From assembly GCF_027922165.1 (NCBI RefSeq), contig NZ_BSFD01000011.1, positions 62,001 through 126,000 of the forward strand: a stretch of 64,000 nt of DNA, read 5' to 3'. The notes under the pieces are model-generated. The model had not been told where the DNA came from and searched no databases. It saw only the letters and a list, made by a program, of their open reading frames with translations. Positions 47,272 to 54,041 of this stretch are shown here, piece after piece. Within the stretch, counting starts at the first letter, position 1. Every line of letters starts with the position of its first letter. This DNA comes from Brevundimonas intermedia. Lineage in GTDB: Bacteria; Pseudomonadota; Alphaproteobacteria; Caulobacterales; Caulobacteraceae. Both the position numbers and the translations under genes were made by a program.

Positions 47272-48302
47272 ACGGTTTCCGTCACCTTGCGCAGATGGGG
47301 CGGCGAGTCTGGATTGAGGCCGCGCGACACGGATAGATGGGCCGCCAGACGATAGAAACTCTGAATCATCAGGAGGGGCTCGATGGCCGGATGGGCGGCG
47401 AAGGCCGGAAGCGGGCCCGCGCCCGTTTGGGCGTCGGCCAGCAGGGTTCTGGCGCCTCGAGCGGCGAATTCGGCGGCGACGGCGCGGACGGAATCGCCGG
47501 CGGTGTCGGAACCTGCCATCAGCAGGACCGGGAAGCCCTCGCCGACGATGGCCATGGGGCCGTGTCGGACTTCGGCCGCGCTGAAGGCTTCGGCCTGCAC
47601 GCCGCAGGTCTCCTTGAGCTTCAGCGCCGCTTCCTGGGCTACGCCCAGGCCAAACCCGCGACCGATGACGAACAACTGGTCAGCGTCCATCAGGGAGCGG
47701 GCGGCGTCGCGCCAATCCAGGGATGCGGCGCGCCGCAGATCATCCGGCAGCCTGGCCACGGCCGCCTGAAGTTCGGCATTCTCCGACCAGGCCCCCACCA
47801 GGGCCGCTACTCCCGCCAGGGAGGCGATGAAGGATTTGGTCGCCGCGACGGCGAGCTCGGGTCCGACGTTCAGCCCCGCCAGCGTGTCCGCCCGCTCAGC
47901 CAGGGGCGAGGTCTCGTCATTGACAAGGGCGACGACCTGGGCGCCGGCGGCGCGCTGGGCATCGACAGAGGCCAGAAGGTCGGGGCTGCGCCCGCTCTGC
48001 GAGATCGCCAGGCAAAGCGCGCTGCCGGGTGCGCTGGGGGCGCCGTAGACGGAGGCGATGGAGGGGGCCGCCGACGCGACCGGCACGCCGACAAAGGCCT
48101 CGATCAGATATTTGGCGTAGGTGGCGGCGTGATCCGAGGATCCGCGCGCAACCGTCACCACCACCGCCGGGGGCGTCGTGCGCAGTTGCGCGCCCAGAGC
48201 CTGAAAGACGGCTGCGTTCTTCTGGAGCATCTGCTCCACCGCGTCGGCGGCTTCGAGCGCCTCACGTTCCATGACGGTCGCCGTCAGCGCCAATTTGACC
48301 AC
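47268..48302 (-). CDS. Glucosamine-6-phosphate deaminase, SIS type (NagB-II)
   Basis: 344 aa, two sugar-isomerase (SIS) domains, related to the isomerase half of GlmS. First SIS about 40-170 with VVTVARGSSDHAATYAKYL and AISQSGRSPDLL; second about 195-330 with FVIGRGFGLGVAQEAALKLKET, quoted in part as FVIGRGFGLGVAQEAALKL, and SAAEVRHGPMAIV. Lacks the glutamine amidotransferase domain, so it runs as a deaminase: GlcN-6-P to fructose-6-P plus ammonia, replacing classical NagB. Start is GTG at 48302. First gene after a 67-base gap containing TGGTATTGT, and therefore probably the head of the nag operon. Confidence 0.92.
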   Translation of the reverse strand: MVKLALTATVMEREALEAADAVEQMLQKNAAVFQALGAQLRTTPPAVVVTVARGSSDHAATYAKYLIEAFVGVPVASAAPSIASVYGAPSAPGSALCLAISQSGRSPDLLASVDAQRAAGAQVVALVNDETSPLAERADTLAGLNVGPELAVAATKSFIASLAGVAALVGAWSENAELQAAVARLPDDLRRAASLDWRDAARSLMDADQLFVIGRGFGLGVAQEAALKLKETCGVQAEAFSAAEVRHGPMAIVGEGFPVLLMAGSDTAGDSVRAVAAEFAARGARTLLADAQTGAGPLPAFAAHPAIEPLLMIQSFYRLAAHLSVSRGLNPDSPPHLRKVTETV

Positions 48303-48353
48303 GAAAGACTCAACCCCTGATGACAGATCACTGGAGGTTGATAGGTAATATAT

Positions 48354-48362
48354 TGGTATTGT
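48354..48362. promoter_or_regulatory. Candidate regulator motif before the GlcNAc operon
   Basis: TGGTATTGT, identical to 38080-38088 near the GntR gene and one base different from 37989-37997. It is 52 bases upstream of the NagB-II start and just beyond the cutC stop. The surrounding bases (GGTAATATATTGG) are AT-rich and may include the promoter. Confidence 0.4.
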
Positions 48363-48369
48363 TCAAGGG

Positions 48370-49113
48370 CTATTTGCCCCGTCCGTTCAGGGCTTTTCGC
48401 ATTGCAGCAACTTGCGCGACGGTCGTCCTGCGAGTCGTCGGGGCGACGAAGCCGAACGCGAGCAAACGCGGATCGTGGCTCTCTGCGTCGACGGGTTCGC
48501 TGCACGAGGCATGGAAGGCCGTCAGGCCGCCCGCCAGAAGCGCGGCGACATTGGCCGCGTTGACGCCGCCGCCGGGCATGATGGTCAGGCGACCGTCAGC
48601 CTGTTCATGCAAGGCGATCAGGGCGGAGACGGCGTCCGGCGCACGCGGGCGGCCGCCCGAAGTCAGGATACGGTCGAACCCCAGGGCCGCCGCCTGTTCC
48701 AGGGCCTGGCTCAGATCGGGGCAGAGGTCGAAGGCGCGATGCAGGGTGACATCGGCGGCGCTGTTGATCCGGCGGGCCCGGGCGATCCATTGTTCCAGCC
48801 GCGACAGGTCCAGGCGGCCGTCCGGCAGGCCGGCGCCGATCACGACCCCGGCGGCGCCCAGGTCGAGCGCCCGCGCGATATCGTCCGCAATCAGGGCGGC
48901 GTCCGGGGCGTCATAGGTGAAGCCGCCTTCGCGGGGGCGGATCAGGACATGGACGGGGCAGGGGCCACGAACGGCGGCGGAGATGGCCGCGGCCGAGGGG
49001 GTGAGCCCGCCGATGGATGTCGCGGCGCACAGCTCGACCCGGTCCGCGCCGCCCGCCGTCGCGGCCTCGACATCGGCCGTGCTCCCGACGCAGACCTCGA
49101 GCAGGGGCGTCAT
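48370..49113 (-). CDS. cutC: CutC family protein
   Basis: 247-aa single-domain TIM barrel. Motifs: LEVCVGSTADVEAATAGGADRVELC near the N-terminus (quoted in part: GGADRVELC), VHVLIRPREGGFTY near 55, VTLHRAFDL near 125, ILTSGGRPRA near 150, and IMPGGGVNAANV near 180. Traditionally called copper homeostasis protein, but a direct copper role is doubtful and the conserved barrel-mouth residues look enzymatic. ATG at 49113 overlaps the aspartylglucosaminidase TGA by one base (TGATG), so it is co-translated with an enzyme that acts on GlcNAc-Asn. That context suggests a role in carbohydrate or glycoamino-acid metabolism. Confidence 0.92.
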   Translation of the reverse strand: MTPLLEVCVGSTADVEAATAGGADRVELCAATSIGGLTPSAAAISAAVRGPCPVHVLIRPREGGFTYDAPDAALIADDIARALDLGAAGVVIGAGLPDGRLDLSRLEQWIARARRINSAADVTLHRAFDLCPDLSQALEQAAALGFDRILTSGGRPRAPDAVSALIALHEQADGRLTIMPGGGVNAANVAALLAGGLTAFHASCSEPVDAESHDPRLLAFGFVAPTTRRTTVAQVAAMRKALNGRGK

Positions 49114-50117
49114 CAGCTGGCGAACAGCGAAGGTGCGGTGCGGACCTGGGTCACGCCGGACGTATCCGTCACCGCATAGACGAAGCCGGGCAGCAGGCAG
49201 AAGGCGCCGACGCGGCCGTGCCGGTCCATGGCCAGGAAGCCGACCTGAACCCCCCGGATCGCGTCGCCGCGCAGGCCGGCGATATGGCGCACCACCTCTT
49301 CGCAGGCGGCCTGGGGCGAGGCGCCGGCGCGCATGGAGGCGACGACACGAGCGCTGCCGGCGACGCGGGTAACCTCTTCGCCGACCCCGGTCGCGGTCGC
49401 GCCGCCTACGTCTTTCTCGACGTAAAGGCCAGAGCCGACCTGGGGCGAATCCCCGACCCGTCCGCGCATCTTGAAGGCCATGCCCGACGTCGTGCAGGCG
49501 CCGGCGAACCGGCCGTCCGGGTCACGCATCAGAAGGCCGATCGTATCGTGATCCAGGGCGCCCCCGGGGGTGCGGTATCCGGTCCGCTCGACGTTCGCCT
49601 GGGGACTATAGTCCGCCGTCTTCAGCCAGTCGCGCCAGGCGGCCTCGGCTTCGGGAGTGAGCAGATTGGTCTGAGGGAAGCCTTGATCACGCGCGAACCG
49701 GGTGGCGCCTTCGCCGACCAGAAGCGTGTGCGGGGTCTTTTCCATCACGGCCCGCGCCACCGAAATGGCGTGAACGGTGTCCTCCAGAGCGGCCACGGCG
49801 CCGACGCGGCCCGTATCGTCCATGATCACCGCGTCCAGAGTGACGCGCCCGTCTCGGTCAGGATAGCCGCCGAAGCCGACGGAATGATTTGTAGGGTCGG
49901 CCTCGGGTACATTGGCGCCCGCCTCGACCGCATCCAGCAGGGATCCGCCGGCGCGCCGTCTGGCGTAGGCCGCGTCATTCGCCGCCGCGCCGAAATCCCA
50001 GGTCGAGACGATCAGCGCGTCACCCGAAGCCGGGGCGCCCGCCGAGGCGGTGCGGCTGCTGGCGGCGAGGCAACCGACGCTCGCCATCACAGACATCATG
50101 GAGCGCCTGTTGATCAT
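49113..50117 (-). CDS. Aspartylglucosaminidase (N4-GlcNAc-L-asparaginase), exported
   Basis: 334 aa Ntn-hydrolase that cleaves the GlcNAc-asparagine bond of glycosyl-asparagine. Signal of twin-arginine type (INRRSMMSVMASV). Diagnostic stretches: ALIVSTWDFGAAAN, GGSLLDAVEAG, NHSVGFGGYPDRDGRVTLDA (quoted as NHSVGFGGYP), THTLLVGE-like PHTLLVGEGATRFA, and the autocleavage site GALDHDTIG, where Thr192 becomes the N-terminal nucleophile of the beta subunit; then FKMRGRVGDSPQVGSGLY. These are specific for aspartylglucosaminidase rather than isoaspartyl peptidase (SVGFGG, HDTIG, GRVGDSP). ATG at 50117 with GAGG upstream. Completes N-glycan removal after the exoglycosidases; requires a free alpha-amino and alpha-carboxyl Asn in known enzymes. 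Confidence 0.94.
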   Translation of the reverse strand: MINRRSMMSVMASVGCLAASSRTASAGAPASGDALIVSTWDFGAAANDAAYARRRAGGSLLDAVEAGANVPEADPTNHSVGFGGYPDRDGRVTLDAVIMDDTGRVGAVAALEDTVHAISVARAVMEKTPHTLLVGEGATRFARDQGFPQTNLLTPEAEAAWRDWLKTADYSPQANVERTGYRTPGGALDHDTIGLLMRDPDGRFAGACTTSGMAFKMRGRVGDSPQVGSGLYVEKDVGGATATGVGEEVTRVAGSARVVASMRAGASPQAACEEVVRHIAGLRGDAIRGVQVGFLAMDRHGRVGAFCLLPGFVYAVTDTSGVTQVRTAPSLFAS

Positions 50118-50281
50118 CTTCGACCTCGTTCAATTCGGTGGAGGCGCGACCGTGCCCTCGGCTGCGCCTGGACGGAAGAGGTATCTCGCAGGATATTCAT
50201 TGGCAATAGATTGGGTCTAGTGCACCGTGTCGTTCGGGTAGGCGAACGTCATCGGGACTCTCATCCGTCCCGCAGCAGTCG

Positions 50282-50818
50282 TTATTGACTCAGGGGTTTG
50301 CGGCGACGCGCCTTGGTTGCTCCTAAGGGCGTCTGAACCAACTTGCCGGAAACGGGCCAATATTCCAGTCGGCAGCCCAATGCGCCGACGCGTGGGGCAT
50401 CCATGATTGCGACGCCCTGCGCAAAGAGAAAGTCCAGCGCGAAGTCGCGATTGCGTTCGCCGACATTGTAGAAGGACTCGAAGGTGCTTGCTCCACCGAA
50501 AATGACGGCCTCCAGCCGTTCGGGTTTGGCGCCCCTGGCGATCAAGGCGTCGATCAGTCGGGGCATGAGGTGGTCGCCGTAGCGGTAGGGATCGCAATGT
50601 TCCGGCAGGGGGGTGGGCGATTTGGGCAGGACGAAATGGTTCATCCCGCCGATCCCTCGGTGAGGGTCGCGGATACAGGCGGCCACACAGGATCCGAGGA
50701 CCGTCGTGATCACGGCGTCGGGATCGTCGCTGACGCAGTATTGCCCCTGCGCGATGGATGTGTGGCGTACGGGGCGGCCTTCGTCGTCCCAGACACGACT
50801 GCGAATATTGTATTTCAT
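50282..50818 (-). CDS. cheD: CheD chemoreceptor glutamine deamidase
   Basis: 178 aa. Deamidates glutamines on methyl-accepting chemotaxis proteins and may interact with CheC. Catalytic Cys in TTVLGSCVAACI near residue 40 and His in IGGMNHFVLP near 60, with FGGASTFESF later. Start at 50818 (MKYNIRSRVWDD) has AGG 7 bases upstream; a GTG 36 bases earlier is possible. No other chemotaxis gene lies nearby, which is unusual because cheD often sits in che operons. Confidence 0.94.
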   Translation of the reverse strand: MKYNIRSRVWDDEGRPVRHTSIAQGQYCVSDDPDAVITTVLGSCVAACIRDPHRGIGGMNHFVLPKSPTPLPEHCDPYRYGDHLMPRLIDALIARGAKPERLEAVIFGGASTFESFYNVGERNRDFALDFLFAQGVAIMDAPRVGALGCRLEYWPVSGKLVQTPLGATKARRRKPLSQ

Positions 50819-51027
50819 GACGCCTGGGCCGGACCGACCTGGGGTCCAAGTCACCAGCGAAAATGACGAACATTGGTTTATGGATGGTGTAGCGGACGGG
50901 TGTTAGATGCCGGAGTCAGGGTCTTATCTCCTGTCGAGGCCTTGGGCGTGAAAATGGTGGAAGCTGGGGCTTTCGCCGAAGCGTTGCACTGACTAGCTAG
51001 AGAGGACCGAAGCTGAGGAGAAGCATC

Positions 51028-51543
51028 ATGGCCACCGCTCGCGAAAAACGGCTTGCGCCGCTAAGAACCCCCACCAGTCTGTCCGAGGATGCGACGCGGG
51101 ATATTTCGGCCGCCCTCACCGCCCTGCTGGCCGATGTCTTCTCGCTTTATATCAAGACCAAGAATTTCCATTGGCACGTGTCGGGTCCGCATTTTCGCGA
51201 CTATCATCTGCTGCTTGACGAACAGTCGGCGGAAATCCTGGCCATGACCGATCCGATCGCAGAGCGCGCCCGCAAGATCGGCGGAACCACGCTGCGGTCC
51301 ATCGGCCAGATCGCCAAGGAGTCACGGGTTCTGGACAATGATGCGGACTATGTGGACCCGCTCGACATGCTGGCCGAGCTGAGGGATGACAACAACGATC
51401 TGGTCGGCCGTATGCGCGAGGTCCATGATCTTTGCGACGAGTACGGTGATATCGCCACGGCCAGCCTGCTGGAAAACTGGGTCGATGAGACCGAGAAGCG
51501 AGTGTGGTTCCTGTTCGAGTCGGGCCGTCGCGGCAACGTCTGA
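51028..51543 (+). CDS. dps: Dps-family ferritin-like protein
   Basis: 171 aa. Dodecameric DNA-protection and iron-storage protein. Ferroxidase-site pattern NFHWHVSGPHFRDYHLLLDEQ near residue 45 (quoted in part: NFHWHVSGPHFRDYH) with later DEQSAEI, and the C-terminal helix LLENWVDETEKRVWFLFE. Basic N-terminal tail (ATAREKRLAPLR) may bind DNA. ATG at 51028 with GAGGAGAAG just upstream. Divergent from cheD; a short AT-richer stretch at 50855-50930 may hold both promoters. Confidence 0.95.
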   Translation: MATAREKRLAPLRTPTSLSEDATRDISAALTALLADVFSLYIKTKNFHWHVSGPHFRDYHLLLDEQSAEILAMTDPIAERARKIGGTTLRSIGQIAKESRVLDNDADYVDPLDMLAELRDDNNDLVGRMREVHDLCDEYGDIATASLLENWVDETEKRVWFLFESGRRGNV

Positions 51544-51630
51544 GGCTAAGGACGCGCGTGCGGACTCGTCCCGGCTTGCCAAATCTTAACGGACGGTAAT
51601 AATCCCGCCGCAGCAGCCGGGAGGGGTTGA

Positions 51631-51993
51631 ATGCGGATTACACTAGTCGGCTGCGGCTTGGCGTTGGGCGTCGTCGTTGCGGCGGCGCCGGTCCGGGCGG
51701 ACATGTCGGGGGCCTTTGGGAACACGATCGTGTCTCATTATCCCAACGGCCAGTGGGTGAAGCATTTCTTTGAACCGGATGGGCGTTATACATCCCAGTT
51801 TTCGGACGGGCGCCAGCTGAGCGCAAGATGGAGCCTGGAGGGCGACAAGATCTGCCTGACGGGGTTTCGTCCGCGCCAGATCCTGCCGCGTTTCTGCAGC
51901 CGCATGGTCGAGGCCGATATCGGCGAAACCTGGCAAGCCCGAGATCCCCTGGGACGCACTATCCGCAACGAATTGGTCGCCGGTCGTCGTTGA
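51631..51993 (+). CDS. Small exported protein of unknown function
   Basis: 120 aa. Excellent GGGAGGGG ribosome site before ATG 51631; signal peptide MRITLVGCGLALGVVVAAAP with cleavage after VRA. The mature 97 residues form a beta-rich pattern (NTIVSHYPNGQWVKHFFE, DGRYTSQFSDGRQLSARW) with two cysteines (ICLTGF and RFCSRM), resembling small lipocalin-like or DUF-type periplasmic domains that read as stress or cell-envelope proteins. I do not recognise the exact family. Stands alone between dps and tRNA-Leu. Confidence 0.82.
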   Translation: MRITLVGCGLALGVVVAAAPVRADMSGAFGNTIVSHYPNGQWVKHFFEPDGRYTSQFSDGRQLSARWSLEGDKICLTGFRPRQILPRFCSRMVEADIGETWQARDPLGRTIRNELVAGRR

Positions 51994-52051
51994 AGCCGGT
52001 CGGGCTCTTGTCAGGGGCGGCGCACGCCTCTAGAGCCCTCTGCCTGCCCCT

Positions 52052-52136
52052 GCGGATGTGGCGGAACTGGTAGACGCACTGGATTTAGGTTCCAGCGCCG
52101 AGAGGCGTGGAGGTTCGAGTCCTCTCATCCGCACCA
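52052..52136 (+). tRNA. tRNA-Leu(TAG)
   Basis: 85 bases with encoded CCA. Acceptor GCGGATG/CATCCGC, anticodon arm CTGGA-TTTAGGT-TCCAG giving anticodon TAG, long variable arm GCGCCGAGAGGCGT as expected for leucine, T arm GGAGG-TTCGAGT-CCTCT. Confidence 0.97.
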
Positions 52137-52144
52137 AAGCAAAA

Positions 52145-52178
52145 AAGGCCCCGGATCGCTCCGGGGCCTTTGTTTGTT
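52145..52178 (+). terminator. Rho-independent terminator after tRNA-Leu
   Basis: Perfect 11-bp stem AAGGCCCCGGA/TCCGGGGCCTT (52145-52155 with 52160-52170), TCGC loop, T-rich tail TTTGTTTGTT. The stretch from 52180 to the next stop codon at 52323 is a run of repeated GGGC/GCCC hairpins with no gene. Confidence 0.92.
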
Positions 52179-52322
52179 GTTGGGCCTATCGCGCTTCGCG
52201 CTACTGAGGCCGTTTTTTTGGGCCTGCCGCCCTGGCGGGCTGTTTGAGGCCGAGTTTGGGCTGTTCGCCCTCAGGGCTTAGGGCCGTCTTGGCTGGCCTG
52301 CCTGAGGACGTCAGCGCGTGTC

Positions 52323-53897
52323 TTAGCTGATCGGCGGAACCGGCGGCGGCGGCAAGTCGCTGTCGGTCTCATGGACCTCGACCAGACCGCGGCCCAGGTG
52401 GCTCTTGCGATAGCCGTAGGCGAAATAGATCAGCAGACCGACGCCGCCCCAGATCGGCAGCACCATCTTGGCGTCGTGCGGCAGGTTCCAGAACAGGGCG
52501 GCGCAGCCGATGGCCGACAGCGGGGCGATGATCCAGACCAGCGGCGTCTTGAACGGGCGATGCCGGTTGGGATCGGTCTTGCGCAGGATCAGGACCGCGA
52601 TCGACACCATGAAGAAGGCGAACAGGGTGCCTGAGTTCGAGATGTCGGCCAGTTTTCCAACCGGGAACAGGGCGGCGGCGATGGCGACGGCGACGCCGGT
52701 GAAGATGGTCACGACATAGGGGGTCTTGAACCGCTTGTGCATCTTGGTCAGGCCTTCCGGCAGAAGACCGTCGCGCGCCATGACGAAGAAGATGCGGGTC
52801 TGGCCGTAGATCATCATCAGTATGACGGAGGGCAGGGCCAGCATCGCGGCGATGCCCAGGGCGTTACCGATCTGCGGATGGCCGATGACGCGCAGGACGT
52901 GGGCCAGGGCCTCGTTCGAGCAGACCAGGGCTTCTGCGTTGGCCGGCAGGGCGCAGGCGGCGACGAAGGCGGCCGACCCGGGCTCAACCGCTTGGCCGGC
53001 GGCGCCGAGAACCGGCTGGGCGCCGATGGCGCCCGCCGCGCCCAGGGCCACCAACAGATAGAAGACGGTGCAGAAGGCCAGCGAGCCGATCAGGCCGATC
53101 GGCACGTTCTTCTGCGGGTTCTTGGTTTCTTCGGCGGCGGTCGAGACGGCGTCGAAACCGACATAGGCGAAGAAGATCGAGGCGGCGGCGCCGACGACGC
53201 CCATGCCCGAATAGGCGCCGAACAGGCCGTTGGGCGTGAAGGGCGACAGGTTGGCGGTGTCGATCACCGGCAGCGTCAGGACGATAAACACCGTCAGGGC
53301 GACGACCTTGATCGCCACCAGGACCGCGTTGACGCGCGCCGACTCCGTTGTACCGACGATCAGCAGGGCGGTCACGGCAAGGGCCACGACGATGGCGGGG
53401 ATGTTGACGATCCCGGCCGAGAAGTCAGGCGTGGGGATGAAGCCGTTCATCGCCCAGGTCGGTCCGGCGGAGAGAAGATCGGGGAAGTCGAAGCCGAATC
53501 CGTTCTCTATCAGCCCCAGCACGTATCCCGACCAGCCCACCGAAACGGCCGAGGCCGCCACGGCGTATTCCAGGATCAGGGCCCAGCCGACGCACCAGGC
53601 GAGCAACTCGCCCATGACGGCGTAGGTATAGGTGTAGGCCGAGCCCGAGACCGGGGCCATGGCCGCCAGTTCCGAATAGCAGAGCGCCGCGACGGCGCAG
53701 ACGGCGCCGGCGATGACAAAGCTGACCATCATGCCCGGCCCGGCCTTCTGCGAGGCCGCAGCCGTCAGAACGAAGATGCCGGTGCCGATGATGGCGCCGA
53801 TCCCCAGCAAGGTCAGTTGAACAGGTCCGAGCGACCGATGAAGCGACTTCTTCTCGGCCGTGGCCAGAATCGCATCGAGCGACTTAACGCGCCACAT
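52323..53897 (-). CDS. APC-superfamily amino-acid permease (cationic amino-acid transporter type)
   Basis: 524 aa inner-membrane secondary transporter with about 13 predicted membrane segments. APC signatures: LGIGAIIGTGIFVLTA near residue 30 (the unwound TM1 substrate site), SELAAMAPVSGSAYTYTYAVMGE near 75 (quoted in part: PVSGSAYTYTY), FFAYVGFDAVSTAAEETKNPQKNVP near 245 (quoted in part: FAYVGFDAVSTAAEE), and FKTPYVVTIFTG. Length and motifs match the YfnA/CAT group. A proline-rich C-terminal tail is cytoplasmic. ATG at 53897 with GGGGAT upstream. Monocistronic, divergent from hrpB. Confidence 0.93.
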   Translation of the reverse strand: MWRVKSLDAILATAEKKSLHRSLGPVQLTLLGIGAIIGTGIFVLTAAASQKAGPGMMVSFVIAGAVCAVAALCYSELAAMAPVSGSAYTYTYAVMGELLAWCVGWALILEYAVAASAVSVGWSGYVLGLIENGFGFDFPDLLSAGPTWAMNGFIPTPDFSAGIVNIPAIVVALAVTALLIVGTTESARVNAVLVAIKVVALTVFIVLTLPVIDTANLSPFTPNGLFGAYSGMGVVGAAASIFFAYVGFDAVSTAAEETKNPQKNVPIGLIGSLAFCTVFYLLVALGAAGAIGAQPVLGAAGQAVEPGSAAFVAACALPANAEALVCSNEALAHVLRVIGHPQIGNALGIAAMLALPSVILMMIYGQTRIFFVMARDGLLPEGLTKMHKRFKTPYVVTIFTGVAVAIAAALFPVGKLADISNSGTLFAFFMVSIAVLILRKTDPNRHRPFKTPLVWIIAPLSAIGCAALFWNLPHDAKMVLPIWGGVGLLIYFAYGYRKSHLGRGLVEVHETDSDLPPPPVPPIS

Positions 53898-54041
53898 AGA
53901 TTATCCCCACGTTTACAGCAGCCCCTCGGCCGCGTCGGCGGGACGCTAGCGGCGGATCGCGGGCCGCGCAACGCGCATGACGACGGGGTTAAGCGCTCAC
54001 GACGCTTTCGTGATCGTCGCGCATCGGGCTAGACGCGGGTC

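Noticed and set aside
47268-48302. GlmS (glucosamine-6-phosphate synthase)
   Set aside because: Only the two SIS domains are present; no N-terminal cysteine amidotransferase domain.
49113-50117. Isoaspartyl peptidase / type III asparaginase
   Set aside because: SVGFGG, HDTIG and GRVGDSP patterns and the GlcNAc context fit aspartylglucosaminidase better.
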